Below are positions 34,874 to 42,709 of a stretch of 64,000 nucleotides of DNA, in pieces. Position numbers and translations under genes: made by a program. Source of the stretch: Bin87 sp965116565 (GTDB taxonomy: Bacteria > Chloroflexota > Dehalococcoidia > Lucifugimonadales > UBA3495); assembly GCA_965116565.1 (NCBI GenBank), contig OZ220699.1, positions 3,658,001 through 3,722,000 on the forward strand, in the 5' to 3' direction. Under the pieces are notes generated by a model. It was not told the DNA's origin. It searched no databases and saw only the letters and a list, made by a program, of their open reading frames with translations. Each line of letters opens with the position of its first letter. Position 1 is the first letter of the stretch.

Positions 34874-35683
34874 ATGACCACTAACATCTCCCGCCTCTCC
34901 GTCCTAGCCTGCTTCGCCCACCCCGATGATGAGGGGTTTGCGTCCGGCGGACTTCTCGCCAAACTCGCCGGCGGCGGCGCCCGCGTAACCCTGGTCTGCG
35001 CCACCAACGGCGACATCGGCGAGATCAGCGATCCGTCCCTCGCCACTCCCGAGAACCTCTGGCAGGTCCGCAAGCAGGAGCTGCGCAACGCCATGGCCAT
35101 CACCGGCGTCAGCGACCTGCGCTTCCTCGACTACCGCGACAGCGGCATGGTCGGCTGGGACGACAACAATCACCGCAACGCATACTGCAACGCCGACGAT
35201 GACCATGTGATCGGCCTGCTCGCCGGCATCATCGCCGAGACCAATCCTCACGTCGTGCTCACCCACGACCCCAGCGGCGGCTATGGCCACCCCGACCACA
35301 AGACCATGTCAGATCACGCCACCGCCGCCGTGCAGCGCGCCTCCGACCCCGACGGCTTCACGCCTCTGCTCTACTACGTCTGCTTCCCGCGCGGCGTCTT
35401 CCAGCGCTGGTGGCAGGAGATGCTGGACCGGGGCATCGAGCCGCCCTTCGCCGTGGATGCCATCGACTCGCTGGGCACCCCCGACGACGAGGTGACCACC
35501 ACCGTGGACGTGTCAGCGTACGTAGACACCAAAATCGCGTCCCTGAAATGTCACCGCACCCAGATCAGCGACGACGGCCCCTTCTTTCAACTCCCCCAGG
35601 ACATCATGGCCGGCCTCATGGGCACCGAATACTACCAACTGGCCGCACCTTCCGGCGCGACGGATTTGCTGGCTGGGTTATGA
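34874..35683 (+). CDS. PIG-L-family N-acetylglucosaminyl deacetylase-like enzyme
   Basis: This 269-aa LmbE/PIG-L metal-dependent deacetylase has the zinc motif AHPDDEG near 15, RKQELRNAM (the conserved Arg/Glu helix), FLDYRDSG and the second metal site HDPSGGYGHPDH (about 131-142). Members remove acetyl groups from GlcNAc conjugates such as bacillithiol and mycothiol precursors, or process amide-linked sugars. A second PIG-L is at 56679-57491. Start: ATG at 34874; upstream TTG is less likely. No clear GGAGG, but an AT-rich TATAC/GATAAT region precedes the start. Confidence 0.87.
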   Translation: MTTNISRLSVLACFAHPDDEGFASGGLLAKLAGGGARVTLVCATNGDIGEISDPSLATPENLWQVRKQELRNAMAITGVSDLRFLDYRDSGMVGWDDNNHRNAYCNADDDHVIGLLAGIIAETNPHVVLTHDPSGGYGHPDHKTMSDHATAAVQRASDPDGFTPLLYYVCFPRGVFQRWWQEMLDRGIEPPFAVDAIDSLGTPDDEVTTTVDVSAYVDTKIASLKCHRTQISDDGPFFQLPQDIMAGLMGTEYYQLAAPSGATDLLAGL

Positions 35684-35731
35684 TGCTGAAGGTACGTAGA
35701 TCAAGTTTTAAGCGGGGAGTAGGAGGGCATC

Positions 35732-36151
35732 GTGACGCAAAAGCGCCAAACACACGACGACTGGATCATCCTGCCCGGCACCACCATCGGAGGCGAAGTG
35801 GGTACTTTCAGGGTTGATTTCACCATCCGCAACCGCAACACCGGGCAATCCCGAGACTTGAACGGCCTTGTGGATACCGGCGCGTCATACACCATCATTC
35901 CGACGCATATTCTGGACGAGTTGGGCATCGAACACGATGAAACGGAGTTGTTCAGCCTGGCGGATGGTTCCGTGCAGGAACTGGACATCGGACTAGCCGA
36001 TATGGATTTGCAGGGACGTACCCGCACCGTGTACGTCGTCTTTGGCACCAGCCGCGAGAAAATACTCCTCGGCGCCATGGCCCTGGAATCTTTCGCCCTT
36101 GCCGCCGACGCCAAAAACCACCGCCTGATCCGCGCCGAGTTGACGATTTAG
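35732..36151 (+). CDS. Retropepsin-like aspartic protease
   Basis: This 139-aa protein has the single catalytic signature LVDTGASYTIIP (Asp48), flanked by FRVDFTIRNRN and a later ILLGAMALESFAL strand that carries the expected hydrophobic-hydrophobic-Gly of clan AA proteases. One domain means it must dimerise to form an active site. No signal or membrane segment. GTG start with AGGAGG 5 nt upstream. It is set between PIG-L and hydantoinase B, 48-50 bp on each side; whether it processes a neighbour is unknown. Confidence 0.8.
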   Translation: MTQKRQTHDDWIILPGTTIGGEVGTFRVDFTIRNRNTGQSRDLNGLVDTGASYTIIPTHILDELGIEHDETELFSLADGSVQELDIGLADMDLQGRTRTVYVVFGTSREKILLGAMALESFALAADAKNHRLIRAELTI

Positions 36152-36198
36152 CGACCACCCTTTCACGCACCGGATACCGAACGAGGACCACACTCACC

Positions 36199-37818
36199 AT
36201 GCCCGTTGACGCGATCAGCCTCGAAGTTTTCAAGAACATGTTCATCTCCGTTTCCGAGGAGATGGGCGTGGCTCTCCAGCGCACCAGCTACTCCACCAAC
36301 ATGAAGGAGCGCCAGGACTTCTCCTGCGCCCTCTTCAATCCCGCGGCCGAAATGGTCGCCCAGGCCGCCCACCAGCCGGTCCACCTGGGAGCCATGCCGG
36401 CCTCCGTGCAGGCCGCCCTCCAGACCTTCCCCGACGGCCTCGCGCCCGGCGACATCATCATCCTCAACGACCCCTACCTCGGCGGCTCCCACCTGCCCGA
36501 CATCACCCTCGTCGCCCCCGCCTACACACGTCCTTTGACAGATCACACCGACGACGGCCAGGAACTCATCGGCTACGTCAGCAACCGCGGCCATCACTCC
36601 GACGTCGGCGGCATGGCCCCCGGCTCCATGCCCCTGTCCACCGAGCTATACCAGGAGGGGATGATCATTCCGCCCCTCAAGCTTGCGGACGCCGGCCGTA
36701 TCAACCAGGAGCTGATCGCCCTCATCTGCCGCAACTCCCGCACCCCCGATGACCGCCAGGGCGACCTCGCCGCCCAGATCGCCTCCATCCGCGTCGGCGA
36801 CATCCGCCTCACCGAGATCGCACAGCGCTACGGCCTCGCCGAAACCCACGAGCACATGGCCGCGCTGCTCGACTACTCCGAGCGCCTCACCCGCCGCCGC
36901 ATCACCGAGATACCCGACGGCACCTACCGCGTAACCGACTACATGGACGACGACGGCCAGACCGATGAGCCGGTCGCCATCAGCGTCGCCGTAACCGTCG
37001 CCGGCGACCGCCTCACCATCGACTTCACCGGCACCGCCGACCACCGGCCCGGCTGCATCAACGCCCCCCGCGCCGTCACCGTCTCCGCCAGCCTATACGT
37101 CGTCCGCTGCGTCGTCGGCGACGAGGCCCCCGCCAACCAGGGCTGTCTGCGTCCCGTCGAGGTCATCACCCCGCGGGGCAGTCTGGTCGATCCCCTGCCC
37201 CAGCGCGGCGTCGCCGGCGGCAACGTGGAGACCTCCCAGCGCATCACCGACGTCCTGCTGGCCGCCATGAGCCAGGCCATGCCCGACAAGATTCCCGCGT
37301 CGTCCCAGGGCACCATGAACAACATGATCGTCGGCGGCCACGACATCTCCCGAGACAAGCCCTACGTGTACTACGAGACCATCGGCGGCGGCATGGGCGC
37401 GCGCCCCGACAAGGACGGCATCTCCGGCATCCACACCCACATGACCAACACCATGAACACGCCGGTTGAAGCGCTGGAGTTCGCGTTCCCATTGCGCCTG
37501 CGCCGCTACGCCCTGCGCCGCGGATCCGGCGGCGACGGCCTGCACCGGGGCGGCGATGGCCTAATCCGCGACGTCGAGTTCCTCAGCCCTGCCCGCGTCA
37601 CCGTCCTGTCCGAGCGTCGCCGCTACGCGCCCCCCGGCTACCACGGCGGACACCACGGCCACCACGGCGAAAACGTCCTGCTCAAGGGCGGCTACGAAGA
37701 GGTCCACCTGGCCGGCAAGGAAACCCTGGACGTGGAGGCCGGCGACATCCTCAGCATCCGCACTCCCGGCGGCGGCGGCTGGGGCGCTCCCACCGGCGAC
37801 CACGACCACCACCATTAA
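36199..37818 (+). CDS. hyuB: Hydantoinase/oxoprolinase subunit B
   Basis: This 539-aa HyuB-type subunit begins VDAISLEVFKNMFISVSEEMG and contains the family blocks LNDPYLGGSHLPDITLVAPA (about 95-114), GHHSDVGGMAPGSMP, DIRLTEIAQRYG, GNVETSQRITDVLL and the C-terminal GGGWGAPTGDHDHHH with a His-rich end. It acts with subunit A (32415-34421) in ATP-driven ring opening. The operon is loose: three genes lie between A and B. The initiation site follows a purine-rich tract ACGAGGACCAC. Confidence 0.92.
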   Translation: MPVDAISLEVFKNMFISVSEEMGVALQRTSYSTNMKERQDFSCALFNPAAEMVAQAAHQPVHLGAMPASVQAALQTFPDGLAPGDIIILNDPYLGGSHLPDITLVAPAYTRPLTDHTDDGQELIGYVSNRGHHSDVGGMAPGSMPLSTELYQEGMIIPPLKLADAGRINQELIALICRNSRTPDDRQGDLAAQIASIRVGDIRLTEIAQRYGLAETHEHMAALLDYSERLTRRRITEIPDGTYRVTDYMDDDGQTDEPVAISVAVTVAGDRLTIDFTGTADHRPGCINAPRAVTVSASLYVVRCVVGDEAPANQGCLRPVEVITPRGSLVDPLPQRGVAGGNVETSQRITDVLLAAMSQAMPDKIPASSQGTMNNMIVGGHDISRDKPYVYYETIGGGMGARPDKDGISGIHTHMTNTMNTPVEALEFAFPLRLRRYALRRGSGGDGLHRGGDGLIRDVEFLSPARVTVLSERRRYAPPGYHGGHHGHHGENVLLKGGYEEVHLAGKETLDVEAGDILSIRTPGGGGWGAPTGDHDHHH

Positions 37819-37925
37819 TCTCATGGTCTGCGCGGCCCCGCCTCTCATCGTGAGCAAGGCTGTACCAACCGCCGCCGCGTAGGGGCGAGTAAACATTCGT
37901 CGGTCGCGCGAAACCCCAACCGTAC

Positions 37926-37946
37926 GGGCGGGTTTGAAACCCGCCC
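37926..37946. repeat. Palindromic repeat, GCGGGTTT family
   Basis: GGGCGGGTTT / AAACCCGCCC with a one-base centre, like 11017-11039. A decayed copy of the other family (TAGGGGCGAGT...ATTCGTCGG) lies 40 bp to the left near 37880. No T-run. Confidence 0.7.
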
Positions 37947-38002
37947 CGCGTTATGCTCCCGCAACGCGCAATCCCATCGCGATTTTCGAAGCGTCGGACC
38001 GA

Positions 38003-38470
38003 TCAGTTCCCGGCGGCGGACGACGCGGGCTCAAGTTCAATCTCCTTTAGTGGCGGCTCCAGCAAGACTACGTAGGTGGCATCGAAGGACCGCCCGAGCA
38101 TCAAATGTGCAGCCCATGTGTACACGTGCGTTGCGCTGCCATCGGCGGCGGGCAATTGTGTGATCGGGAACTCGGGGTCGGCGGCGGCGGATGGCCGGAG
38201 TGCGCCCACGGGATTGTCGCTCAGGTTCCCCATTCCGAGTTCCCCGTGGTGGAACTGCGCCGTCCGCGGGTCGCCCCCGCCGCGCGCCGTCCAGGCCGCG
38301 CTGTCGTCCAACGTCCCGGAATGCGCTTCGCCGGTCTGCAACCCGGGTGAAACCCACGTGATTATGCCCAGGATCATCGCAATCAAGAATATGGTTGCGG
38401 TTATTGAGATTGTCTGGGCCCTATCGCGCCCCGGATTCGTTCCTCGTGCTCTATTATGGTTCGGTGACAT
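38003..38470 (-). CDS. Membrane-anchored extracytoplasmic protein, unknown
   Basis: This 155-aa protein has one hydrophobic segment (ISITATIFLIAMILGIITWV, 21-40) near the N terminus and a hydrophilic outer part that mentions HHGELGMGNLSDNP and HVYTWAAHLMLGRSF. It has no recognisable domain. Start: the ATG at 38470 has GGAGGAGG 5 nt upstream, which decides against longer readings. Followed on the plus side by palindromic repeats; no operon partner. An AT-rich region at 38510-38570 probably holds its promoter. Confidence 0.6.
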   Translation of the reverse strand: MSPNHNRARGTNPGRDRAQTISITATIFLIAMILGIITWVSPGLQTGEAHSGTLDDSAAWTARGGGDPRTAQFHHGELGMGNLSDNPVGALRPSAAADPEFPITQLPAADGSATHVYTWAAHLMLGRSFDATYVVLLEPPLKEIELEPASSAAGN

Positions 38471-38777
38471 GACCTCCTCCATCTGCTGCGGGTCGACGGA
38501 AAGCCTCCGACTCGCATTGAAATTCTTATATCGGATAATCATTATTGATACATACAATATATTACGGCCCATCGGCGCTGTCGTCAATCAACTCGCTCCA
38601 ATCGCCCGAACGCACGCTCACCAGTGCTCCGATCCAAATCGAACGCCATCCCGCTCATCCCGTCCATACCGTCCATCCGTGCAAACTAAAACCGGCGACA
38701 CCTCGCCGTTGCCCTTGCTTGGCTGACCTCGCTATCCTGTATTCATCTAGATAAAACGCGCGTTAGCAACCCGATCA

Positions 38778-39078
38778 AGAGAGGCAGGACCCAAGCATCG
38801 ACGGCCAACCCCGTCAGTAAAAATCGCAACCGGCCCAGGTGGCAACCGCCGCTCAAAGACCTCACTCCTCACCGGCATGAGCCCCACTGGTGTCCCCGGG
38901 ACTGTCCGAGCCCGCGCGCAGGTGTGCACCAAGCGCACTGAGTACACGGAAAAGTAGGTCAAATAGTTGCGTGCCCAACCCGGCCGTACGCTGACAACGA
39001 TGCGCAGATCCTGCCTCTCGCCCAATCATCCCGAAACCCAATCGACGAAACCCGAAGGAGAAACCCCACCGAAACACC
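38778..39078 (-). repeat. 301-bp dispersed repeat, copy A (inverted relative to copy B)
   Basis: Reading the minus strand, the stretch from GGTGTTTCGGTGGGG to GGTCCTGCCTCTCT is the same length and nearly identical (I count four differences) to 60521-60821 on the plus strand. It carries an open frame of about 80 codons in both copies, but the differences change amino acids (L/R, E/Q), which gives no support for coding. No terminal inverted repeats are obvious. It lies between unrelated genes. Confidence 0.85.
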
Positions 39079-39098
39079 AAACCCAACGAACCGAAAAA

Positions 39099-39121
39099 CC
39101 CTCTCCCATCAAAGGAGAGGG
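39099..39121. repeat. Palindromic repeat, CCCTCTCC family
   Basis: Arms CCCTCTCC / GGAGAGGG with loop CATCAAA, directly next to the 301-bp repeat. The same family (CCCTCTC-n9-GAGAGGG, loop containing ACATCAAGG) is found at 50304-50326. Confidence 0.65.
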
Positions 39122-39378
39122 TTGGGATGGGGGTGAAAACACCGCCAAACCAGCCCCTTCCCGATGACCCGTAAACCGCAAAACGAGGGTACGGGGTCCA
39201 AAGCTGCCCCGTGCCTGGTCCCGGATCTCTGGCAGATCCGCCAGCGGAGTTTTCATGATTCTCCCCTTCAGGCCAAAAAGGGGATTTCTCGGTTGCGCGC
39301 GCCCCGGCCCTGCGCCATAATACGGCCACCAGGGACGCCGGGCTGGCCCGCTGTCTGCCCACACGGGAGGTACATCTC

Positions 39379-40332
39379 ATGCCACAAGCAGGGATCCCAT
39401 CGGAACAGGATGTGTTGGGCTGGTTCGACAGCCTGTCCAACTGGGGCCGCTGGGGCGACGATGACGAGCTTGGCACCCCCAACCTGATTACGCCCGAGAA
39501 AACCAGGGCCGCCCTGGCCACCGTCGAGGAAGGCCATTGCGTGTCACTCTCCCGGGACATCACATGGGATCCCGCCGTCGACGTGCCGGCCCCGCCCGTC
39601 CATTACATGATTGAGAGCGGCGAGGGCTGGGCCACCGGCGACAAGGTCTCCAACCGCCCTTCCGCCGTGGCCATGGACTACATCGGCATGATATTCCACG
39701 GCGTTTCCGTGACCCACGTCGATAGCCTCGCCCACTTTTTCTGGAACGGCAAAACCTACAACGGCAAACCCGCCCACATGGTCTCCACCAGCCTCGGCGC
39801 GACCGTCTGCTCCGTGGAACAGGCCCACAAGGGATTCATCACCCGCGGCGTGCTGGTCGACGTCCCGTTCGTTCGCGGGATCGATTGGGTGGAACGTGGT
39901 GAAGGCGTCATGCCCGACGATATCCTCGCCGCCGAGGAACGGTGCGGGTTCCGCATCGAACCGGGCGACGTCCTCCTCGTGCGCACCGGCCAGTTGCACC
40001 GCCGCAACGTCGAGGGGCCCGTGCCGCGCGAGGCCGGGTCCACCGCCTGCCAGGCCGCCTGCCTGCCCCTCTTCAGGGAACGCGACATCGCGGTGCTCGG
40101 CTCCGACACCGGCAACGACGTCAGCCCTCCCCAGTATCCCGGACAGTTGACCAATCCCATTCATCAGGTTTCCATCACGGCTATGGGCCTGTGGATCCTC
40201 GACAACGCCAACCTCGAAGAGGTCGCCGAGGCATGCCGGGAACGGAACCGCTGGACCTTCATGGTCAGCATCAACCCCCTGCGCATGCAGAACACCACAG
40301 GCTCCCCCGTCAACCCGGTGGCGGTGTTTTAG
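39379..40332 (+). CDS. Cyclase-family metal-dependent hydrolase (kynurenine formamidase-like)
   Basis: This 317-aa protein belongs to the cyclase/kynurenine-formamidase superfamily. The metal-binding pattern HGVSVTHVDSLAHF (near 114-127) supplies His/Asp/His ligands, and the strands RGVLVDVP and GDVLLVRTGQ are typical. The N-terminal part has WGRWGDDDELGTPNLIT, found in this subgroup. It lies upstream of an amidase pair and within reach of hydantoinase genes, all hydrolases of amide-like C-N bonds. Start: ATG with GGGAGG 9 nt upstream. Confidence 0.85.
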   Translation: MPQAGIPSEQDVLGWFDSLSNWGRWGDDDELGTPNLITPEKTRAALATVEEGHCVSLSRDITWDPAVDVPAPPVHYMIESGEGWATGDKVSNRPSAVAMDYIGMIFHGVSVTHVDSLAHFFWNGKTYNGKPAHMVSTSLGATVCSVEQAHKGFITRGVLVDVPFVRGIDWVERGEGVMPDDILAAEERCGFRIEPGDVLLVRTGQLHRRNVEGPVPREAGSTACQAACLPLFRERDIAVLGSDTGNDVSPPQYPGQLTNPIHQVSITAMGLWILDNANLEEVAEACRERNRWTFMVSINPLRMQNTTGSPVNPVAVF

Positions 40333-40456
40333 GTCATAGTCGCCCGTCCGCGCGCCGATTTCCTGCGTAGTACGGGAATCCGGTAAGCGCTTTCGTTAGC
40401 GCGGGCCTTGACATCAACACGTTTAAGTTCAATCATTCGTAGCTGGAGGTGCTGGT

Positions 40457-40678
40457 ATGGCTGAATCCGCCGAATCCAACGTTTCCGCCGGATCCACTGT
40501 TTCCATGGAGGACTTCAGGGCCCTGGTGCGCATAGCGGGCCTGCCCCTGGACGACGCGGAACTCGAGGAACTTCTGCCGCTCTACCAGTTTCTCAGGCAG
40601 CGCGTTGAAATGCTCCACGAGGCTGATCTGCCCCTGGGCAGTCAGGCCATGACTTTCCCCGCCGACTGGGGCCGTTAG
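40457..40678 (+). CDS. GatC/AtzG-like small amidase partner
   Basis: This 73-aa acidic helical protein reads MEDFRALVRIAGLPLDDAELEEL then LLPLYQFLRQRVEMLHEADL. Size, helical register and position (31 bp before an amidase of the GatA family) resemble GatC and AtzG, the small subunits that stabilise GatA- and AtzE-type amidases. Sequence identity is too low to be certain. GGAGG is 9 nt before the ATG. If correct, the pair forms a heteromeric amidase and not a tRNA amidotransferase, as no GatB is present. Confidence 0.6.
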   Translation: MAESAESNVSAGSTVSMEDFRALVRIAGLPLDDAELEELLPLYQFLRQRVEMLHEADLPLGSQAMTFPADWGR

Positions 40679-40709
40679 GGTCTCACCCCCTCCATTCGAG
40701 GAGATTTGC

Positions 40710-42113
40710 ATGGCCGTGCCCAGCGAGTTGCACTACTTGACGATAGGCGAAGCGGCGCCGCTGATCGCCTCCGGGGAACTTTCTCCGGTGGAACTCACGC
40801 GCGCGTACTTGGCCCGCATTGACTCTATCGATGGGCAACTCGATTCCTTCGTTACCCTCACGTCGGAGTTGGCTCTATCCCAGGCCCGGCAGGCCGAGTC
40901 CGAAATACGGGCCGGCCGGTACCGTGGACCCCTCCACGGCATCCCCATCGCCCTCAAGGACCTCTACGACACCGCCGGCATCAGGACCACCGCCATGTCG
41001 CGCGTGACTCCGGACCGGGTGCCCGACGAGGACGCCACCACCGTCGCCAAGCTTTACGAGGCCGGCGCCGTGCTCCTCGGCAAGCTGGCGATGCACGAGT
41101 TCGCCCTCGGCGGACCCGATTTCACCAGCCTGTTCCCGCCGGCGCGAAACCCGTGGAACACCGCCCACATGCCCGGAGGCAGTAGCAGCGGTTCCGGCGC
41201 GGCGGTGGCCGCCGGCCTCTGCATGGGAGCGCTGGGTTCCGACACCGGCGGCAGCATCAGGGGCCCTGCTTCGATGTGCGGCATCGCCGGGATCAAGCCC
41301 ACGTTTGGGCGGGTCAGCAACTTCGGCGTCGTACCCCTTTCCTGGTCCCAGGACCACTGCGGCCCGATGACCTGGACCGTGGAGGACTGCGCCATCATGC
41401 TCCAGGCCATCGCCGGGCATGACCCCAGGGATCCCACCACGGCCGACGTCCCGGTGCCCGACTACCTGGCCGCGCTCCGCGACGGCGTGCGCGGACTCAC
41501 CGTAGGGGTGCCCCGGGAGTATTTCTATGAGGAAGCTCCGGGTGTGGACGTCCAGGTGATCGAGGCCGCCGAGCGCGGTTTGGAAACCCTGTCCGAGCTC
41601 GGCGCCGAAATCCGGGACGTGGAAATCCCCCACATCAAGTACGCCCAGACCGCCAACCAGGTCATCATGATGTCCGAGGCCTACTCGTTCCATGAGGCCA
41701 ACCTCAAAACCCGCCGCCAGGATTACGGCAACCTGGTCCGCAACCGTTTCCTGTTGGGCGGGCTGCTCTCCGCGTCCGACTACAACCAGGCTATGCGTAT
41801 GCGTCGCGTCATCAAGGACGAAATGGCCGAAGCCCTGCGCCAGGCCGACGTGCTGGTAACCCCCACCTACGCATCTCCTGCGCCGCAGATCGAAGGGTAC
41901 GCCGGCGCCACCACTCTCACACAGCCCAGCTTCACCGGACCGTTCAACGTGTCCGGGCTGCCGGCGGTTTCAACCCCCAGCGGGTTGTCCGACGCCGGGT
42001 TGCCCGTGGGACTGCAGATAGTGGGCCGGCCGTTCGACGAAGCCACGGCGTTGCGCGTGGCCCACGCCTACGAACAGGCCACTCGTTTCATCGACCGGAG
42101 GCCGCCCCTGTAA
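40710..42113 (+). CDS. Amidase signature-family enzyme (GatA/AtzE-like)
   Basis: This 467-aa amidase has the Ser-cisSer-Lys triad: Lys83 in IALKDLYDTAG, the cis-Ser in MPGGSSSGSGAAVA (about 158) and nucleophile Ser182 in GSDTGGSIRGPASMCGIAG. The rest fits the family: AKLYEAGAVLLGKLAMHE and a late substrate-lid VSTPSGLSDAGLPVGLQIVG. It hydrolyses a carboxamide; the substrate is unknown. The GatC/AtzG-like gene directly upstream and the cyclase before that suggest a small catabolic unit. AGGAG precedes the ATG. Confidence 0.92.
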   Translation: MAVPSELHYLTIGEAAPLIASGELSPVELTRAYLARIDSIDGQLDSFVTLTSELALSQARQAESEIRAGRYRGPLHGIPIALKDLYDTAGIRTTAMSRVTPDRVPDEDATTVAKLYEAGAVLLGKLAMHEFALGGPDFTSLFPPARNPWNTAHMPGGSSSGSGAAVAAGLCMGALGSDTGGSIRGPASMCGIAGIKPTFGRVSNFGVVPLSWSQDHCGPMTWTVEDCAIMLQAIAGHDPRDPTTADVPVPDYLAALRDGVRGLTVGVPREYFYEEAPGVDVQVIEAAERGLETLSELGAEIRDVEIPHIKYAQTANQVIMMSEAYSFHEANLKTRRQDYGNLVRNRFLLGGLLSASDYNQAMRMRRVIKDEMAEALRQADVLVTPTYASPAPQIEGYAGATTLTQPSFTGPFNVSGLPAVSTPSGLSDAGLPVGLQIVGRPFDEATALRVAHAYEQATRFIDRRPPL

Positions 42114-42165
42114 GGACCGCTTAGGATTTTTCACAAAATCCGTACCAATCGCCAAGGCATAGTCA

Positions 42166-42194
42166 TTGACATAGTGCCGGCGCTAAGGTATTAC
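42166..42194 (+). promoter_or_regulatory. Sigma-70-type promoter of the zinc-ribbon gene
   Basis: TTGACA (42166-42171), a 17-bp spacer and TATTAC (42189-42194). A perfect -35 and optimum spacing; the ATG is 50 nt downstream with GGAGG in between. Confidence 0.8.
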
Positions 42195-42243
42195 TCACTG
42201 CGGGTTGCAATAGGGGCCCGCAAACTATCGGAGGATTCGTTTT

Positions 42244-42399
42244 ATGACCACGCAAGTCCAGATTTTCTGCGTCAAGTGTAAGGAGAAGACCGACTCGTCA
42301 GACGTCCAGGGCGTTACCATGAAAAACGGTCGGCCGGCCACTCAGGCCATCTGCACAGTCTGCGGAACCAAGAAATTCCGTATCGGCGCCATGCCCTAG
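42244..42399 (+). CDS. DUF5679 zinc-ribbon small protein
   Basis: This 51-aa protein has two CxxC knuckles, FCVKCKEK (8-15) and CTVCGTKKFRIG (about 37-48), with the central VTMKNGRPAT typical of DUF5679. It binds one zinc by inference. The family is small, frequent in Chloroflexota and of unknown role; a ribosome- or nucleic-acid-linked job is often assumed because of the ribbon. GGAGG is 8-9 nt before the ATG and a strong promoter is visible. It faces the disulfide reductase gene across a shared terminator. Confidence 0.82.
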   Translation: MTTQVQIFCVKCKEKTDSSDVQGVTMKNGRPATQAICTVCGTKKFRIGAMP

Positions 42400-42709
42400 C
42401 CGACGCGTGAGGGTTCTCGGCTCTGGTTGCGAGTTTCCTCGACGACTCGCACAGTGGCCGGGCGTGCTCACAGTGAGAGCCGGATAACAAGAACGACTGC
42501 CATACAAGAATATGGGTGCCGTCAAACATCGCCCATCAACATCGATTTTCGCATACTCTGCCAGGGCCCACCCCATTTTCTCATGACCTGCTGAGCGAAA
42601 ACGCCCGAGTCGTGGCGGGGTAACCGACCCTCCCGCCAACGGAAAACCTGGAGCGCTCCCAAGGGAGCGCTCCACTCTTTTGCGTCAACGCCCAGGCGCC
42701 GTGCGACCT
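42400..42709. other. Gap with bidirectional terminator
   Basis: There is no gene in these 310 bp. Near the end is a perfect palindrome (see next entry) between two convergent genes. Confidence 0.5.
42650..42673. terminator. Bidirectional terminator palindrome
   Basis: Perfect arms of 11 bp (GGAGCGCTCCC / GGGAGCGCTCC) with a 2-nt centre. CTCTTTT follows on the plus side and GGTTTTCC on the minus side. It sits between convergent genes, so it can serve both. Confidence 0.7.

Noticed and set aside
38747..39025. 92-codon ORF shared by both 301-bp repeats as a conserved protein
   Set aside because: Differences between copies are mostly non-synonymous and it has no ribosome site or family; treated as a repeat only.
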